Assembly (NCBI RefSeq): GCF_002112505.1
Contig: NZ_NEHW01000004.1
Coordinates: 396,327 to 460,326, forward strand
Reading direction: 5' to 3'
Source: Pseudomonas sp. R28(2017)
GTDB lineage: Bacteria; Pseudomonadota; Gammaproteobacteria; Pseudomonadales; Pseudomonadaceae
DNA length: 64,000 bases
Below are positions 54,712 to 63,918 of this stretch, in pieces. Every line of letters begins with the position of its first letter. Position 1 is the first letter of the stretch. The position numbers and the translations under genes are program-made. Below the pieces are notes generated by a model. That model was not told where the DNA came from. It made no database searches and saw only the letters and a list, made by a program, of their open reading frames with translations.

Positions 54712-55581
54712 ATGCGTGCTGTCGTCCGTACTCTGGTGACCCTGTGCGTGGTCGCCATTGCCGTTGTGGCCGGCTTCAAGCTCTGGCAGTACTACATGCT
54801 CACGCCGTGGACGCGCGATGCCCGGGTGCGCGCCGATGTGGTTGTGATCGCCCCGGACGTGTCGGGCTGGGTGCGTGAACTCAAGGTGCAGGACAACCAG
54901 CAGGTCAAGGCTGGCGATCTGTTGATGAGCATCGATCGCGAGCGCTTCCAGGCGGCCTTCGAGCAGGCCAGCGCGGTGGCTGAAACCCGCGCCCAGCAGT
55001 TGCACCTGCGTGAGCGTGAAGCCGCGCGGCGCACGGCGTTGGGCCCGGAGGCGATCAGTGCCGAACTGCGCGAAAACGCCCAGATCAACGCCGCCGTCGC
55101 CCGTGGCGAACTGCATGAGGCCGAAGCCCAGCTGCAAGTGGCGAAGATCAACCTGGCGCGCAGCGAAGTGCGGGCGCCGCGCAGCGGGCATATCACCAAC
55201 TTGCGCCTGGCCCAGGGCAACTATGTGAACACCGGTGAGTCGGTGATGGCCCTGGTGGATGATTCGACGTTCTACATCCAGGCCTACTTCGAGGAGACCA
55301 AGCTGCCGCGCATCCGCGTTGGCGATGAGGTGAAAGTCTGGCTGATGGGCGCGGGCGATGCGATGCAGGGGCATGTGCAGAGCATCAGCCGCGGCATTAC
55401 CGACAGCAACAGCAATCCGGACAGCCAACTGCTGCCGGTGGTGGAGCCGACGTTCAACTGGGTGCGGCTGGCGCAACGGATTCCGGTGCGGATCAGGTTG
55501 GACCAGGTGCCCGAGGGCGTGCACCTGAGTGCCGGGATGACCGCCAGCGTGCAGGTGCATGAGGATCAGGCGAAGCGGTAA
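54712..55581 (+). CDS. HlyD/AaeA-type membrane fusion protein
   Basis: 289 residues. One N-terminal membrane anchor (LVTLCVVAIAVVAGFKLW) is followed by a biotinyl-lipoyl half motif (VVVIAPDVSGWVRELKVQDNQQVKAGDLL), a helical hairpin, the second half (VRAPRSGHITNLRLAQGNYV), and a beta-barrel domain. It links the FUSC pump to an outer-membrane channel. AAGGAGTG lies upstream of the ATG, 11 bases after the DUF1656 stop. It is the last gene of the operon. Confidence 0.95.
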   Translation: MRAVVRTLVTLCVVAIAVVAGFKLWQYYMLTPWTRDARVRADVVVIAPDVSGWVRELKVQDNQQVKAGDLLMSIDRERFQAAFEQASAVAETRAQQLHLREREAARRTALGPEAISAELRENAQINAAVARGELHEAEAQLQVAKINLARSEVRAPRSGHITNLRLAQGNYVNTGESVMALVDDSTFYIQAYFEETKLPRIRVGDEVKVWLMGAGDAMQGHVQSISRGITDSNSNPDSQLLPVVEPTFNWVRLAQRIPVRIRLDQVPEGVHLSAGMTASVQVHEDQAKR

Positions 55582-55589
55582 TGACCATT

Positions 55590-55608
55590 GGGGCCGCAAA
55601 GCGGCCCC
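55590..55608. terminator. Hairpin between convergent genes
   Basis: GGGGCCGC-AAA-GCGGCCCC followed by AGTTTCT, eight bases after the HlyD stop and 12 bases before the SDR gene's stop. Confidence 0.75.
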
Positions 55609-55620
55609 AGTTTCTCTGCC

Positions 55621-56379
55621 TTAAAGGAACATCCCGCCAGACACTTCCAGCCGCTGCCCGGTGATCCATCCATTGCCTTCTTCCAGCAGCAGGGCGATGG
55701 CAGCACCGATATCGTCCGGCAACCCGACCCGTCCCAGCGCCGTATTGCCGGCGATAAAGTCATTGACCTGCTGATTGTCGCGTACCACCCCGCCACCAAA
55801 GTCGGTCTCGATCGCCCCCGGCGCGAGGATGTTGACGCGTATTCCCCGTGCCCCCAGCTCCTTGGCCTGATACCGGGTCAATACCTCCATCGCCCCCTTC
55901 ATGGCCGCATAGGCGGCATACCCAGGCAGCGCAAAGCGTGCCAGCCCGGACGAGATGTTGACGATGCGCCCGCCATCGACCAGCAACGGCAGCAGCCGCT
56001 GGGTGAGGAAGAACGGCCCCTTGAGCTGGATGTTCGACAATTGGTCGAACTGCGCCTCGCTGGTTTCACTGAACGGCACGTTCAGGCCGATGCCGGCATT
56101 GTTCACCAGGAAATCGAAGCGCTCACGACCAAAGTGTTGTTGCAAGGTCGTGCCCAGGCGTTCGGCAAAGCCGGCGAAGCTGCTGCTGTCGCCGACATCC
56201 AACTGCAGCATGGCAGCCTTGGCGCCAGCCGCTTCGAGGGCCTTGGCCACGCGTTGGGCCTCGTCGGCCTGGCTGTGGTAGGTGCCGATGATGTCGATGC
56301 CGCGTGCAGCCAGGTGTTCGGCAGCATTGCGGCCCAGGCCACGGCTGGCGCCAGTGATCAGAGCGATCTTGCGAGTCAT
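55621..56379 (-). CDS. Short-chain dehydrogenase/reductase
   Basis: 252 residues, classical SDR. The NAD(P) motif is TGASRGLG (9-16), the structural motif is NNAG, and the catalytic Ser and Tyr-x3-Lys are in NISSG and YAAMK; PGAIETDF and SGGMFL complete the fold. An Arg after the TGAS motif favours NADP. It is divergent from a LysR regulator with an operator between them, so it is a likely target. Substrate unknown. Confidence 0.94.
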   Translation of the reverse strand: MTRKIALITGASRGLGRNAAEHLAARGIDIIGTYHSQADEAQRVAKALEAAGAKAAMLQLDVGDSSSFAGFAERLGTTLQQHFGRERFDFLVNNAGIGLNVPFSETSEAQFDQLSNIQLKGPFFLTQRLLPLLVDGGRIVNISSGLARFALPGYAAYAAMKGAMEVLTRYQAKELGARGIRVNILAPGAIETDFGGGVVRDNQQVNDFIAGNTALGRVGLPDDIGAAIALLLEEGNGWITGQRLEVSGGMFL

Positions 56380-56459
56380 GTCGTATCCCTCGTGGGTGGT
56401 GGATGACGCACAGGTTATTGATCGTGCTGCGGCTGTTAAATCCAGTGAAATCGGAAATA

Positions 56460-56480
56460 CTGTTCGTGTTGCTCGAACAG
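56460..56480. promoter_or_regulatory. LysR-type operator between SDR and LysR genes
   Basis: A perfect inverted repeat with arms CTGTTCG and CGAACAG separated by seven bases contains the T-N11-A pattern of LysR-type sites. It ends 11 bases before the LysR start and lies 81 bases from the SDR start. Confidence 0.72.
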
Positions 56481-56491
56481 TAGGAGCGGGT

Positions 56492-57433
56492 ATGAACAAG
56501 CTGGAACTGCTGCGCACGTTCGTTCGCGTCAGTGAACTGAGCAGTTTCACACTGGCGGCAGACAGCCTGAGCCTGCCGCGCTCGACGGTATCGGAGCAGG
56601 TGAGGGCGCTGGAGCAATTGCTCGGCACGCGCCTGTTCAACCGCACCACGCGGCGCGTCCAGGCGACCCAGGACGGCACTTTGTTGTACGAGCGCAGCAA
56701 GGACCTGTTGTCGGGCATGGACGAGATCGAAAGCCTGTTCCGCGCCGACGATGCCGAGTTGGCCGGCTGCCTGCGGGTCGACATGCCGACCATGATGGCC
56801 CGCCGTGTGATCATTCCGGCCTTGCCGCAATTTTTGTCGCGGTTTCCCAGGCTGGAGGTGGAGATCAGTTGCACCGACCGCCAGGTCGACCTGCTGCGTG
56901 AAGGTTTCGACTGTGTCATGCGCATCGGTGCGTTGAGTGACCTGGATGTCGTGGCACGGCCCATCGGCCAGTTGAGCATGCGCAATTGCGCCAGCCCAGC
57001 CTACCTTGCCCGTTGCGGCGTGCCGCAGGGTCTGGACGACCTGGGCGAGCATCGACTGGTCCACTATGTCCGCAACCTGGGTGCGCGTAGCGCGGGCTTT
57101 GAATACGTACAGGCCGGCAGGGTGTGCTTTCAGCCCATGGCCGGCGTGGTCACGGTCAACAATGCCGAGGCCTATTCGGCGGCCTGCCTGGCGGGCCTCG
57201 GTTTGATCCAGGTGCCGGCAGTGGGGGTGGCGCATCACCTGGCCAGCGGCGAGCTGGTGGAGGTGATGCACGGCTGGCAGGCACAGGCCATGCCGGTGTC
57301 CTTGCTGTATGCCCGGCAACGGCATGTGCCACGCCGGGTCCAGGCGTTCATGAGCTGGCTGGCCGGGTTGCTGGCGTCGCAGGTCGACCCGGTGGCAGAC
57401 GACGAAAACCTTGGCACAACGATGAGCACATGA
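56492..57433 (+). CDS. LysR-family transcriptional regulator
   Basis: 313 residues. The N-terminal winged HTH (ELLRTFVRVSELSSFTLAA, LPRSTVSEQVRALEQLLG) is followed by a periplasmic-binding-like effector domain with two lobes. GGAG precedes the ATG at MNKLELLRT; the longer frame upstream overlaps the SDR gene and is not used. It probably controls the divergent SDR gene and itself. Effector unknown. Confidence 0.95.
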   Translation: MNKLELLRTFVRVSELSSFTLAADSLSLPRSTVSEQVRALEQLLGTRLFNRTTRRVQATQDGTLLYERSKDLLSGMDEIESLFRADDAELAGCLRVDMPTMMARRVIIPALPQFLSRFPRLEVEISCTDRQVDLLREGFDCVMRIGALSDLDVVARPIGQLSMRNCASPAYLARCGVPQGLDDLGEHRLVHYVRNLGARSAGFEYVQAGRVCFQPMAGVVTVNNAEAYSAACLAGLGLIQVPAVGVAHHLASGELVEVMHGWQAQAMPVSLLYARQRHVPRRVQAFMSWLAGLLASQVDPVADDENLGTTMST

Positions 57434-57520
57434 GCTAGGCTGCCCACTGCGCGTTGCCCAACAGAGGCGACCGTTGCCTGCCTGGCGTGCGTCACTTCCA
57501 TTCATTTGCGAGGTTACGTC

Positions 57521-57841
57521 ATGGCCATCACTTCCCAGGACATCTGTAGCGCTGCCGACCAGCTCAATGGCTTTGTCGGTTTTCATGGCAAGCGCGGCGT
57601 CCATATCGTGCGGTTTTCCGAAGACGCGTTCGGCATGGACGTGGCGGATGACAGCATCACCCCCTGCAGCGAATTCGTCTGGCGGCCGCAACAGGGCGCG
57701 CGCATGGCGCTGTGCCGGGAGCGCCTGGCGCTGTTGCTGGAGCAGCATGTGGATGACCGGCTGAACATTGCCGAGCCGTTGCGCATCTACCTGCGGCGCC
57801 GCGATCTGCCAGAAATCGTGGCTGAGCGCTCGTTGCGCTGA
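57521..57841 (+). CDS. Unknown 106-residue protein
   Basis: No signal peptide or membrane segment. An alpha/beta pattern begins MAITSQDICSAADQLNGFVGFHGKR, with RFSEDAFGMDVADDSITPCSEFVW in the middle and a leucine-rich helical C-terminus (LCRERLALLLEQHVDDRLN). GAGG lies nine bases before the chosen ATG. It is isolated between the LysR gene and a convergent GGDEF-EAL gene. I do not recognise a family. Confidence 0.72.
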   Translation: MAITSQDICSAADQLNGFVGFHGKRGVHIVRFSEDAFGMDVADDSITPCSEFVWRPQQGARMALCRERLALLLEQHVDDRLNIAEPLRIYLRRRDLPEIVAERSLR

Positions 57842-57849
57842 GCGGCGGA

Positions 57850-60420
57850 TCACGAGGCATCTGCGGACCAGTCCGGCTTGCGCTTCAACAGTTGCTCGAA
57901 GCCGGCCTTGTCCAGCGGCCGGCTCAGGTAATAGCCCTGCACTTCATGGCAGCGGTCCTTTTGCAGCGCCTGCAATTGTTGCTCGGTCTCCACACCCTCG
58001 GCCGTCACCGTCAGCCCCATCGCTTCGCCCAGGTTGATGATCGCCTGCACCACGGCGCGGTCGCTGCCGCTGGTGTTGGCCAACCCGGCGATAAAGCGCT
58101 TGTCGATCTTGATGCTGTCGAACGGGTAGGTCCGCAGGTAGCCCAGCGAGGAATACCCCGTGCCGAAGTCATCCATGTTCAGCCGCACGCCCAGCTCCTT
58201 GAGTGCGAGCATGGTGCCCAGGGCGCCCTCGATGTCGTTGAGCATCACGTTCTCGGTAATCTCCAGTTCCAGCTGCTGGGCAGGGAAGCTGGTTTCCAGG
58301 AGGATTTCGCGAATGTCGGCGACCACGTCACTGCGCATGAATTGCGCCGGTGACAGGTTCACCGAAACCAGCAGGTGCGCCGGCCAGTCGAGCGCGTTGC
58401 GGCACGCTTCGCGCAATACCCAGCGACCCAGGGTGACGATCAGTCCGCTTTGCTCGGCCAGCGGGATGAAGGTATCCGGCGCAAGCAGGCCTTCCTGTGG
58501 GTGCTGCCAGCGCAGCAAGGCTTCGACCGAGACGATGCGCAAGTCGCTGAGGCGGTAGCGTGGCTGGTAATGGATGACGAACTCATTGTTCTTCAGGGCG
58601 CGGCGCAGGTCGTTTTCCAGCTGGCGGCGGTACTGGATCTGCTGGTTCATCTCGGCGGCGAAGTAGCGCCAGGTGCCCTTGCCATCTGCCTTGGCCTGGT
58701 ACAGGGCGATATCGGCGCAGCGGACCAGCTCGCCGGCATCGAAACCCTGGCTGCGGGTCTGGGCGATGCCGAGGCTGGCGCCGATGTGCAGCAGCTGGTT
58801 TTCGAAGGCAATCGGTTGTTGCAGCAGTTCGATCAGCCGCCGGCACAGGCGGTCGATCTCGCTTCGGTTATCCATGCCTTCCAGCACCAGGACGAATTCG
58901 TCACCGCCCAGGCGTGCCACCAGGTCGACGTCGCGCGTGGTGTCGCGCAGGCGTGCGGCCACTTCCTGCAGCACCGCATCACCTGCGGCATGGCCGAGGG
59001 AGTCGTTGATCGGCTTGAAGTTGTCCAGGTCGAGCAGCAGCAAGGTCAGCGGTGGCGAATCGCTGCCACGCAGCAGGGCCTGCTCCAGGTGCCTGGCCAG
59101 CTTGTTGCGATTGGCAAGGCCGGTCAGTGGGTCGTGCAGTGACAGGTGCTGGATGCGTGCATGGGCCTCGACCTCGTCGGTGATATCGCTGGCCGTACCC
59201 CGAAAGCCGGCGAGCTTGCCATCGAGGCGGATTGCCCGTGCCGAAATGCGGCAATAACGGCTCAGTCCGTTGTGGTCCCGGTAGGCGCATCGCAGGTTGG
59301 CCGGTTGTTCCGAATCGGTTTCGATCTGCCCATCGAGCCAGGCTGACAACGGCGTGGTTTCACAGCTGAGCAACTGATTCAGCGGCTGGCCGAGCCAGGT
59401 TTCGACCGGGTCGCCGGTCACACTGACAAAACGCTGGGACAGGTAGGTGAGCCGTTGTTGTCGGTCGGTTTCCCAGATCCAGTCGGAGGCGGCCTCGGCG
59501 ACCGCGCGAAATCGCTGTTCGCTGGCCTCCAGGGCCTGATTGCTCTTTTGCAGGCGCTGCAGGCTGTGATCGATGGCGCGGGAGCTGCGCAACGCGAGAC
59601 GAAACAGGTAAAGCATGATCAGGCCGAGTATCAGCAGTGCGCAGAGCAAGGGAGGCAGCACGGCCCAGAGCAGCTGCCGCCCGGGCAGCGGGCTGATCCA
59701 GGCCAGGCGATAACCGGTATCGCCCAGCGCGACGTGCTGGTGACCGTGCGCCTGCTCCTCGTTCTTTTCTATATGCATGTGCGCAAGGCCCGCGCCTTCG
59801 CCCAGGCGCGCGAGTTTGGCCTCGGTAAGCTGGTCGACGAACAGCATGACCGGTGCCTGGTTCACTTCTGCAGGGGTGACGTCCTTGTCCGGGCGCACGG
59901 CGGCAGCGCTGAGTACCGCTGGCCAGTTGTTGAACATGACGAAACGGGTGACCTGCTCGCGGGCGCTGGCGGCGGCACGTGCAGCGTCGATGATTTCAGC
60001 CAGGGGCGCATCGATGAAGCTGCTCGCAGCGGCTTCGGTAGGTGCACCCTTGAACAGCGCGTAGGTGGTGCGTTGGTCTTCGACCACGAATACCCCTTCG
60101 TAACCGCTGGCGCTGTACAGCGATTCCCCGACGTTCTTTTCTGCATAGGCCCACTGCCAGTCGACCTTGCCAGCCAGGTGCTCGAAGGCGGCGTCCCACA
60201 CCGCGTAGCTGGACAGAAACTGCCGAGAGGCCAGCAGCCGTTGCTCCAGCGCCTGGGTGGCATGGAAGGCACTGCGCTGTTGCTCCTGCTGGTCGAGGGT
60301 GGCCGCGATGTTAAACAGTGCGCCCAGGGTGACCAGGCAGGCGAGGCCGAAGACCATGCAGAAAACGCCGATCAGGCGACGGACCTGAAGACGTGGGGGA
60401 GGGCTGGCGGTCCTGGCCAT
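57850..60420 (-). CDS. CHASE4-PAS-GGDEF-EAL cyclic-di-GMP protein
   Basis: 856 residues. Two membrane helices (about 16-38 and 255-280) bracket a periplasmic CHASE4-like sensor (YAVWDAAFEHL, YEGVFVVEDQ). A PAS domain (300-420) follows, then GGDEF with intact RLGGDEF and an I-site RDVD, then EAL with VEALLRW, SVNLSPAQF and MDDFGTGYSS. Both enzyme sites look active. It is the only gene on the minus strand between the small unknown gene and the MASE2-GGDEF gene 56 bases upstream. Confidence 0.95.
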   Translation of the reverse strand: MARTASPPPRLQVRRLIGVFCMVFGLACLVTLGALFNIAATLDQQEQQRSAFHATQALEQRLLASRQFLSSYAVWDAAFEHLAGKVDWQWAYAEKNVGESLYSASGYEGVFVVEDQRTTYALFKGAPTEAAASSFIDAPLAEIIDAARAAASAREQVTRFVMFNNWPAVLSAAAVRPDKDVTPAEVNQAPVMLFVDQLTEAKLARLGEGAGLAHMHIEKNEEQAHGHQHVALGDTGYRLAWISPLPGRQLLWAVLPPLLCALLILGLIMLYLFRLALRSSRAIDHSLQRLQKSNQALEASEQRFRAVAEAASDWIWETDRQQRLTYLSQRFVSVTGDPVETWLGQPLNQLLSCETTPLSAWLDGQIETDSEQPANLRCAYRDHNGLSRYCRISARAIRLDGKLAGFRGTASDITDEVEAHARIQHLSLHDPLTGLANRNKLARHLEQALLRGSDSPPLTLLLLDLDNFKPINDSLGHAAGDAVLQEVAARLRDTTRDVDLVARLGGDEFVLVLEGMDNRSEIDRLCRRLIELLQQPIAFENQLLHIGASLGIAQTRSQGFDAGELVRCADIALYQAKADGKGTWRYFAAEMNQQIQYRRQLENDLRRALKNNEFVIHYQPRYRLSDLRIVSVEALLRWQHPQEGLLAPDTFIPLAEQSGLIVTLGRWVLREACRNALDWPAHLLVSVNLSPAQFMRSDVVADIREILLETSFPAQQLELEITENVMLNDIEGALGTMLALKELGVRLNMDDFGTGYSSLGYLRTYPFDSIKIDKRFIAGLANTSGSDRAVVQAIINLGEAMGLTVTAEGVETEQQLQALQKDRCHEVQGYYLSRPLDKAGFEQLLKRKPDWSADAS

Positions 60421-60476
60421 GCGCGAACAACTCCTTGATGACTGCTGTCCCCCCGGCGGTCAATCAGCAAGGAGGT

Positions 60477-61553
60477 TCAGTCAGGATAGGCCAGCCTGAG
60501 CGGGGTGGCCTCGCCTTGAGCGAAATTGACCTGGTCGCGCCCGCGGCGCTTGGCGCTGTACAGCGCCTTGTCGGCCTGTTCCAGCCAGTGCTCGGGGGAT
60601 TGCAGGTCGGCGTGGAACGCCGCCAGGCCGATGCTCAGGCTGATGCGCAGATGCGGCAGCTGTGGGTTGCGGTAGCTGGCGACCTGTTCGCGCAGGCGCT
60701 CCATGGCCTGGCAGGCCTGGGCCTCGCTGGTGGCGGGGAGGATCACGCAGAACTCGTCGCCACCATAGCGCCCGGCCTGGTCGGCTTCACGCAGGTTGCG
60801 CTTGAGCGCCTCGCTCATCTGGCGCAGCACGCAATCGCCGACCACATGGCCGAAGGTGTCGTTGATGGTCTTGAAGTGATCGATGTCGATCAGCGCGATC
60901 ACGGCAGGCGACTGTTGTTGCTGGCAGGCCTGGAACCTGAGCAGCAGCAGGTCTTTCCAGGCGCCGTGGTTGAGCAGGCCGGTCAGGCTGTCGGTCAGGC
61001 TCAGGGCGCTCAACCGGCGTTTGTGTTCGCCCAGTTTGATTGCCAGGCGGTAGCAGACCCAACCCAGCGCCAATGGGTACAGGGTCAACATTGGCAGGCA
61101 GGCGTAGATTTGCAGGGGCGTGGCATTCAACTGCAGCCCTGTGCCCAGCAGTGCACTGGCCAGCAGCATGCCCGCCAGTTGTGCCAGCACCCCACGAGCG
61201 ACCAGGCGCTTGCCGCCTGCGGCCACGTTGTTCATGGTCATCATCGACAGCACGGTCACGGTCGGCAGCGGGTTGAAGTGCATGGCTGCAGTCCAGAAAC
61301 CACCCAGTAGCGAGTCCAGCAGCAGGTTGCGCTGTTCTGCCTGGTAGGGCGCCGCCGAGCGCGATGCCCACTGGTAGGCAACATGTGGCCAGAGTAGGCC
61401 ATTGAACAGCAGCAACCCCCAAGCCCAGGTTGGCAGCGATAGCGGCGCCACGGCAGCGGCTACGCTGATCAGGCCGATCCCCAAGCCGATGATGCGCGGC
61501 AGGTAGATGCGCCTGACGAAAGAAAGTCCCTTGCCGCTGCGATTGTCCATCAT
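60477..61553 (-). CDS. MASE2-GGDEF diguanylate cyclase
   Basis: 358 residues. The N-terminal MASE2-type membrane sensor (four or five helices, to about residue 175) begins MMDNRSGKGLSFVRRIYLPR. The GGDEF domain has RYGGDEF and an I-site READ five residues before it, so product inhibition is expected. It is like the AdrA/DgcC type that activates cellulose synthesis in enterobacteria. Same strand and close to the CHASE4 gene downstream; an operon is possible. Confidence 0.94.
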   Translation of the reverse strand: MMDNRSGKGLSFVRRIYLPRIIGLGIGLISVAAAVAPLSLPTWAWGLLLFNGLLWPHVAYQWASRSAAPYQAEQRNLLLDSLLGGFWTAAMHFNPLPTVTVLSMMTMNNVAAGGKRLVARGVLAQLAGMLLASALLGTGLQLNATPLQIYACLPMLTLYPLALGWVCYRLAIKLGEHKRRLSALSLTDSLTGLLNHGAWKDLLLLRFQACQQQQSPAVIALIDIDHFKTINDTFGHVVGDCVLRQMSEALKRNLREADQAGRYGGDEFCVILPATSEAQACQAMERLREQVASYRNPQLPHLRISLSIGLAAFHADLQSPEHWLEQADKALYSAKRRGRDQVNFAQGEATPLRLAYPD

Positions 61554-61680
61554 GGTCGTTGTTCTTCTGTCGGGGTGCCGTTTATCGCATAACTCACGTG
61601 AATATTGTTGAACAGTGTTTCATCGACGAAAAATGACCTTACAAGCCAATTCACGGTTGATGTGATCCCAGTGGGGTAAC

Positions 61681-62775
61681 ATGAAGCCTTTCCTCTTGCT
61701 TGGAGTGTTACTGCTCATGGCTCCCATGGCTAATCCTGGCGACCAGTCGGCGCCGCAGCGGGACGGACGTTTTCACAACCAGGCCAGCCTGCCCCAGGAT
61801 GGCGTGCTGAAGAAGCTGCGCATCGGCCTCAAGTACCTGTTGCTGCGCAAGCCGCCGCAAACCCGGCCGGCGACGGCGATCAGCGTGCAGCCCATGACCC
61901 GCCAGCAGGTGCTCGATGCACCGGATCACAGCCTCTGGCGCCTGGGCCATTCCACAGTATTGCTCAAATTGCGCGGTCGCTACTTCATAACCGACCCGGT
62001 ATTCGCCGAGCGCGCCTCGCCGGTGCAATGGGCCGGGCCGCTGCGCTTTCATGCGCCGCCGCTGGGGCTGGATGAATTGCCGCCGCTGGCGGCGGTGATC
62101 CTCTCTCACGATCATTTCGACCATCTCGATGAACAGGCGATACGCCGGCTGGCGCCGCGTGCCGAGCGTTTCCTGGCCCCGCTCGGGGTAGGTGACCTGC
62201 TGATCGAGTGGGGTGTGCCTGCGGCAAAGGTCACGCAACTGGACTGGTGGCAGGACACCGAAGTGGACGGTGTGCGTTTCGTCGCCACACCCGCGCAACA
62301 TTTCTCCGGGCGTGGGCTGTTCGACAGTAACCGGACCTTGTGGGCCTCCTGGGTACTGATAGATGACCATACGCGCGTGTTCTTCAGCGGCGACACGGGT
62401 TACTTTGCCGGCTTTGCCGAGATCGGCGAGCGCCTGGGGCCGTTCGACCTGACGTTGATCGAGACCGGCGCCTACAACGTCGCCTGGCCCAACGTGCACA
62501 TGCAGCCTGAACAAAGCCTGCAGGCGCATCTGGATCTGCGCGGGCGCTGGATGCTGCCGATCCATAACGGCACCTTCGACCTTTCCATTCACGGCTGGCA
62601 GGAGCCATTCGAACGTATCGTCGCCCTGGCTGCTGCGGCCCAGGTGCGGCTGAGCACGCCGCAGATGGGCGAGCGGGTCAGCATCGACTCACCGCACGAG
62701 GGGCAGAACTGGTGGCAGCCGCACCCGGCGCGGGAGCGGGGCAGGGCGGTCGAGCGGGCGTTGGCGGCGCGCTGA
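61681..62775 (+). CDS. MBL-fold hydrolase, NAPE-PLD/UlaG-like
   Basis: 364 residues. An N-terminal signal or anchor (FLLLGVLLLMAPMAN) is followed by a metallo-beta-lactamase domain with the zinc motif SHDHFDHL, TPAQHFSGRG and FSGDTGYF as metal ligands, and the C-terminal IHNGTFDLSIH. This is the order of bacterial homologues of N-acyl-phosphatidylethanolamine phospholipase D. Location is likely periplasmic or membrane-attached. It converges on the transporter gene with two bases between stops. Confidence 0.88.
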   Translation: MKPFLLLGVLLLMAPMANPGDQSAPQRDGRFHNQASLPQDGVLKKLRIGLKYLLLRKPPQTRPATAISVQPMTRQQVLDAPDHSLWRLGHSTVLLKLRGRYFITDPVFAERASPVQWAGPLRFHAPPLGLDELPPLAAVILSHDHFDHLDEQAIRRLAPRAERFLAPLGVGDLLIEWGVPAAKVTQLDWWQDTEVDGVRFVATPAQHFSGRGLFDSNRTLWASWVLIDDHTRVFFSGDTGYFAGFAEIGERLGPFDLTLIETGAYNVAWPNVHMQPEQSLQAHLDLRGRWMLPIHNGTFDLSIHGWQEPFERIVALAAAAQVRLSTPQMGERVSIDSPHEGQNWWQPHPARERGRAVERALAAR

Positions 62776-62777
62776 GT

Positions 62778-63659
62778 TCAGTCCAGGTCTCGCTGAGCCT
62801 CATCATCCTTTAATAGCTGCGATGGCGGCTTGCCGCTGTCGCTGCGTACCTGGGCATGGCTGATCAGGGCGAAGATGCAGCTGCCACCAATGATGTTGCC
62901 GGCCAGGGTCGGCAAGGCGAATTCCAGCCAGAAGCTGCGCCAGGTTTCATCGCCGGCCCACACCAGGTAGGAAACCTCCACCGAGCCGACGACGATATGG
63001 GTGAAGTCGCCCAGGGCCATCAGGTAGGTGATCATCAGGATGATCCAGATCTTGGCCTGCTCCATGGACGGGATCATCCAGACCATGGTGGCGATCATCC
63101 AGCCCGAAACGATGCCTTTGGCGAACATCTGGCTGATGTCGTTCTTCATCACCTTGCGCCCGACTTCAAGGAAGGCCACGTCGGTCTTGCTGTCGAAGAT
63201 AGGCAATTCGAGCATGACCCAGGCCACCAGCAGGGTGCCCGCCAGGTTGCCCAGCAGCACCACGCTCCACAGCCGCAGCAAGCGCCCGAGGTTGGCCAGG
63301 GTTGGCGTGGTCATGACGGGTAGCACGGCAGTGAGGGTGTTTTCGGTGAACAATTGCTGGCGTGCCAGGATCACCGCAAGAAAACCGGCGCTGTAACCGA
63401 TGCTGGCGATGACCTGGGCACCGTCGCCTTCAGGGAGCCGGGCATAGAACAGCCCCATGGCCATCAGTGACAGGCCCATGCTCAGGCCGGCCGCCAGGGC
63501 AGACCACCACAGCGCCGCGAGCGTGCGCTCCAGTTCCTGGTCGCCCTGGTAACGAATGATCTCGTGCAATACCGCCGCCCGCGGCGGCTGGTTATGGCTG
63601 ACTTCCTGCTCCTCGTCGGCCGACAGGCCTGGGGTCTTGTCGCTCTGCGCATCGCTCAT
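62778..63659 (-). CDS. Formate/nitrite transporter-family membrane protein (YfdC-like)
   Basis: 293 residues. A charged N-terminus is followed by six membrane helices (AALWWSALAAGLSMGLSLMAMG, VILARQQLFTENTLTAVLP, LWSVVLLGNLAGTLLVAW, MIATMVWM, ILMITYLMALGDFTHIVVGS, FALPTLAGNIIGGS). The FNT landmarks FTEN, GNLAGT, and a His in DFTHIVVGS match the family. The substrate is uncertain; YfdC-type members are less studied than FocA or NirC. Confidence 0.92.
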   Translation of the reverse strand: MSDAQSDKTPGLSADEEQEVSHNQPPRAAVLHEIIRYQGDQELERTLAALWWSALAAGLSMGLSLMAMGLFYARLPEGDGAQVIASIGYSAGFLAVILARQQLFTENTLTAVLPVMTTPTLANLGRLLRLWSVVLLGNLAGTLLVAWVMLELPIFDSKTDVAFLEVGRKVMKNDISQMFAKGIVSGWMIATMVWMIPSMEQAKIWIILMITYLMALGDFTHIVVGSVEVSYLVWAGDETWRSFWLEFALPTLAGNIIGGSCIFALISHAQVRSDSGKPPSQLLKDDEAQRDLD

Positions 63660-63762
63660 GGCCGTTACGCTCCACCGGTTGATTCTCTACAGAGCGGTGC
63701 TTCATGCATTTAGTTGCCAGGTGGCCGCAGATGAAGATAGAAAGTTTTTTCAGATCAAGGTG

Positions 63763-63790
63763 TTGACTCTGATTTCAAAGCGCGTATTAT
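63763..63790 (+). promoter_or_regulatory. Upstream rRNA promoter
   Basis: TTGACT and TATTAT are separated by 16 bases, followed by GCCTCC, upstream of an rRNA leader; first of two tandem promoters. Confidence 0.72.
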
Positions 63791-63890
63791 TCGCCTCCTC
63801 GCAGCGTTGAACGCAGCGAGGCAAGCGGTAAGTTGTTGAAGTTGAACGCTTTTGTAAGAAAGCAGCTTCGAAAAAACTTCAAAATAACGC

Positions 63891-63918
63891 TTGACAGCAA
63901 ATGAGGAAAGCGTAGAAT
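63891..63918 (+). promoter_or_regulatory. Main rRNA promoter
   Basis: TTGACA and TAGAAT are separated by 16 bases, with a GCGC discriminator region after the -10 and an A/T-rich UP-like stretch (AAAAAACTTCAAAATAA) before the -35. This is the typical arrangement for Pseudomonas rRNA operons. Confidence 0.88.
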
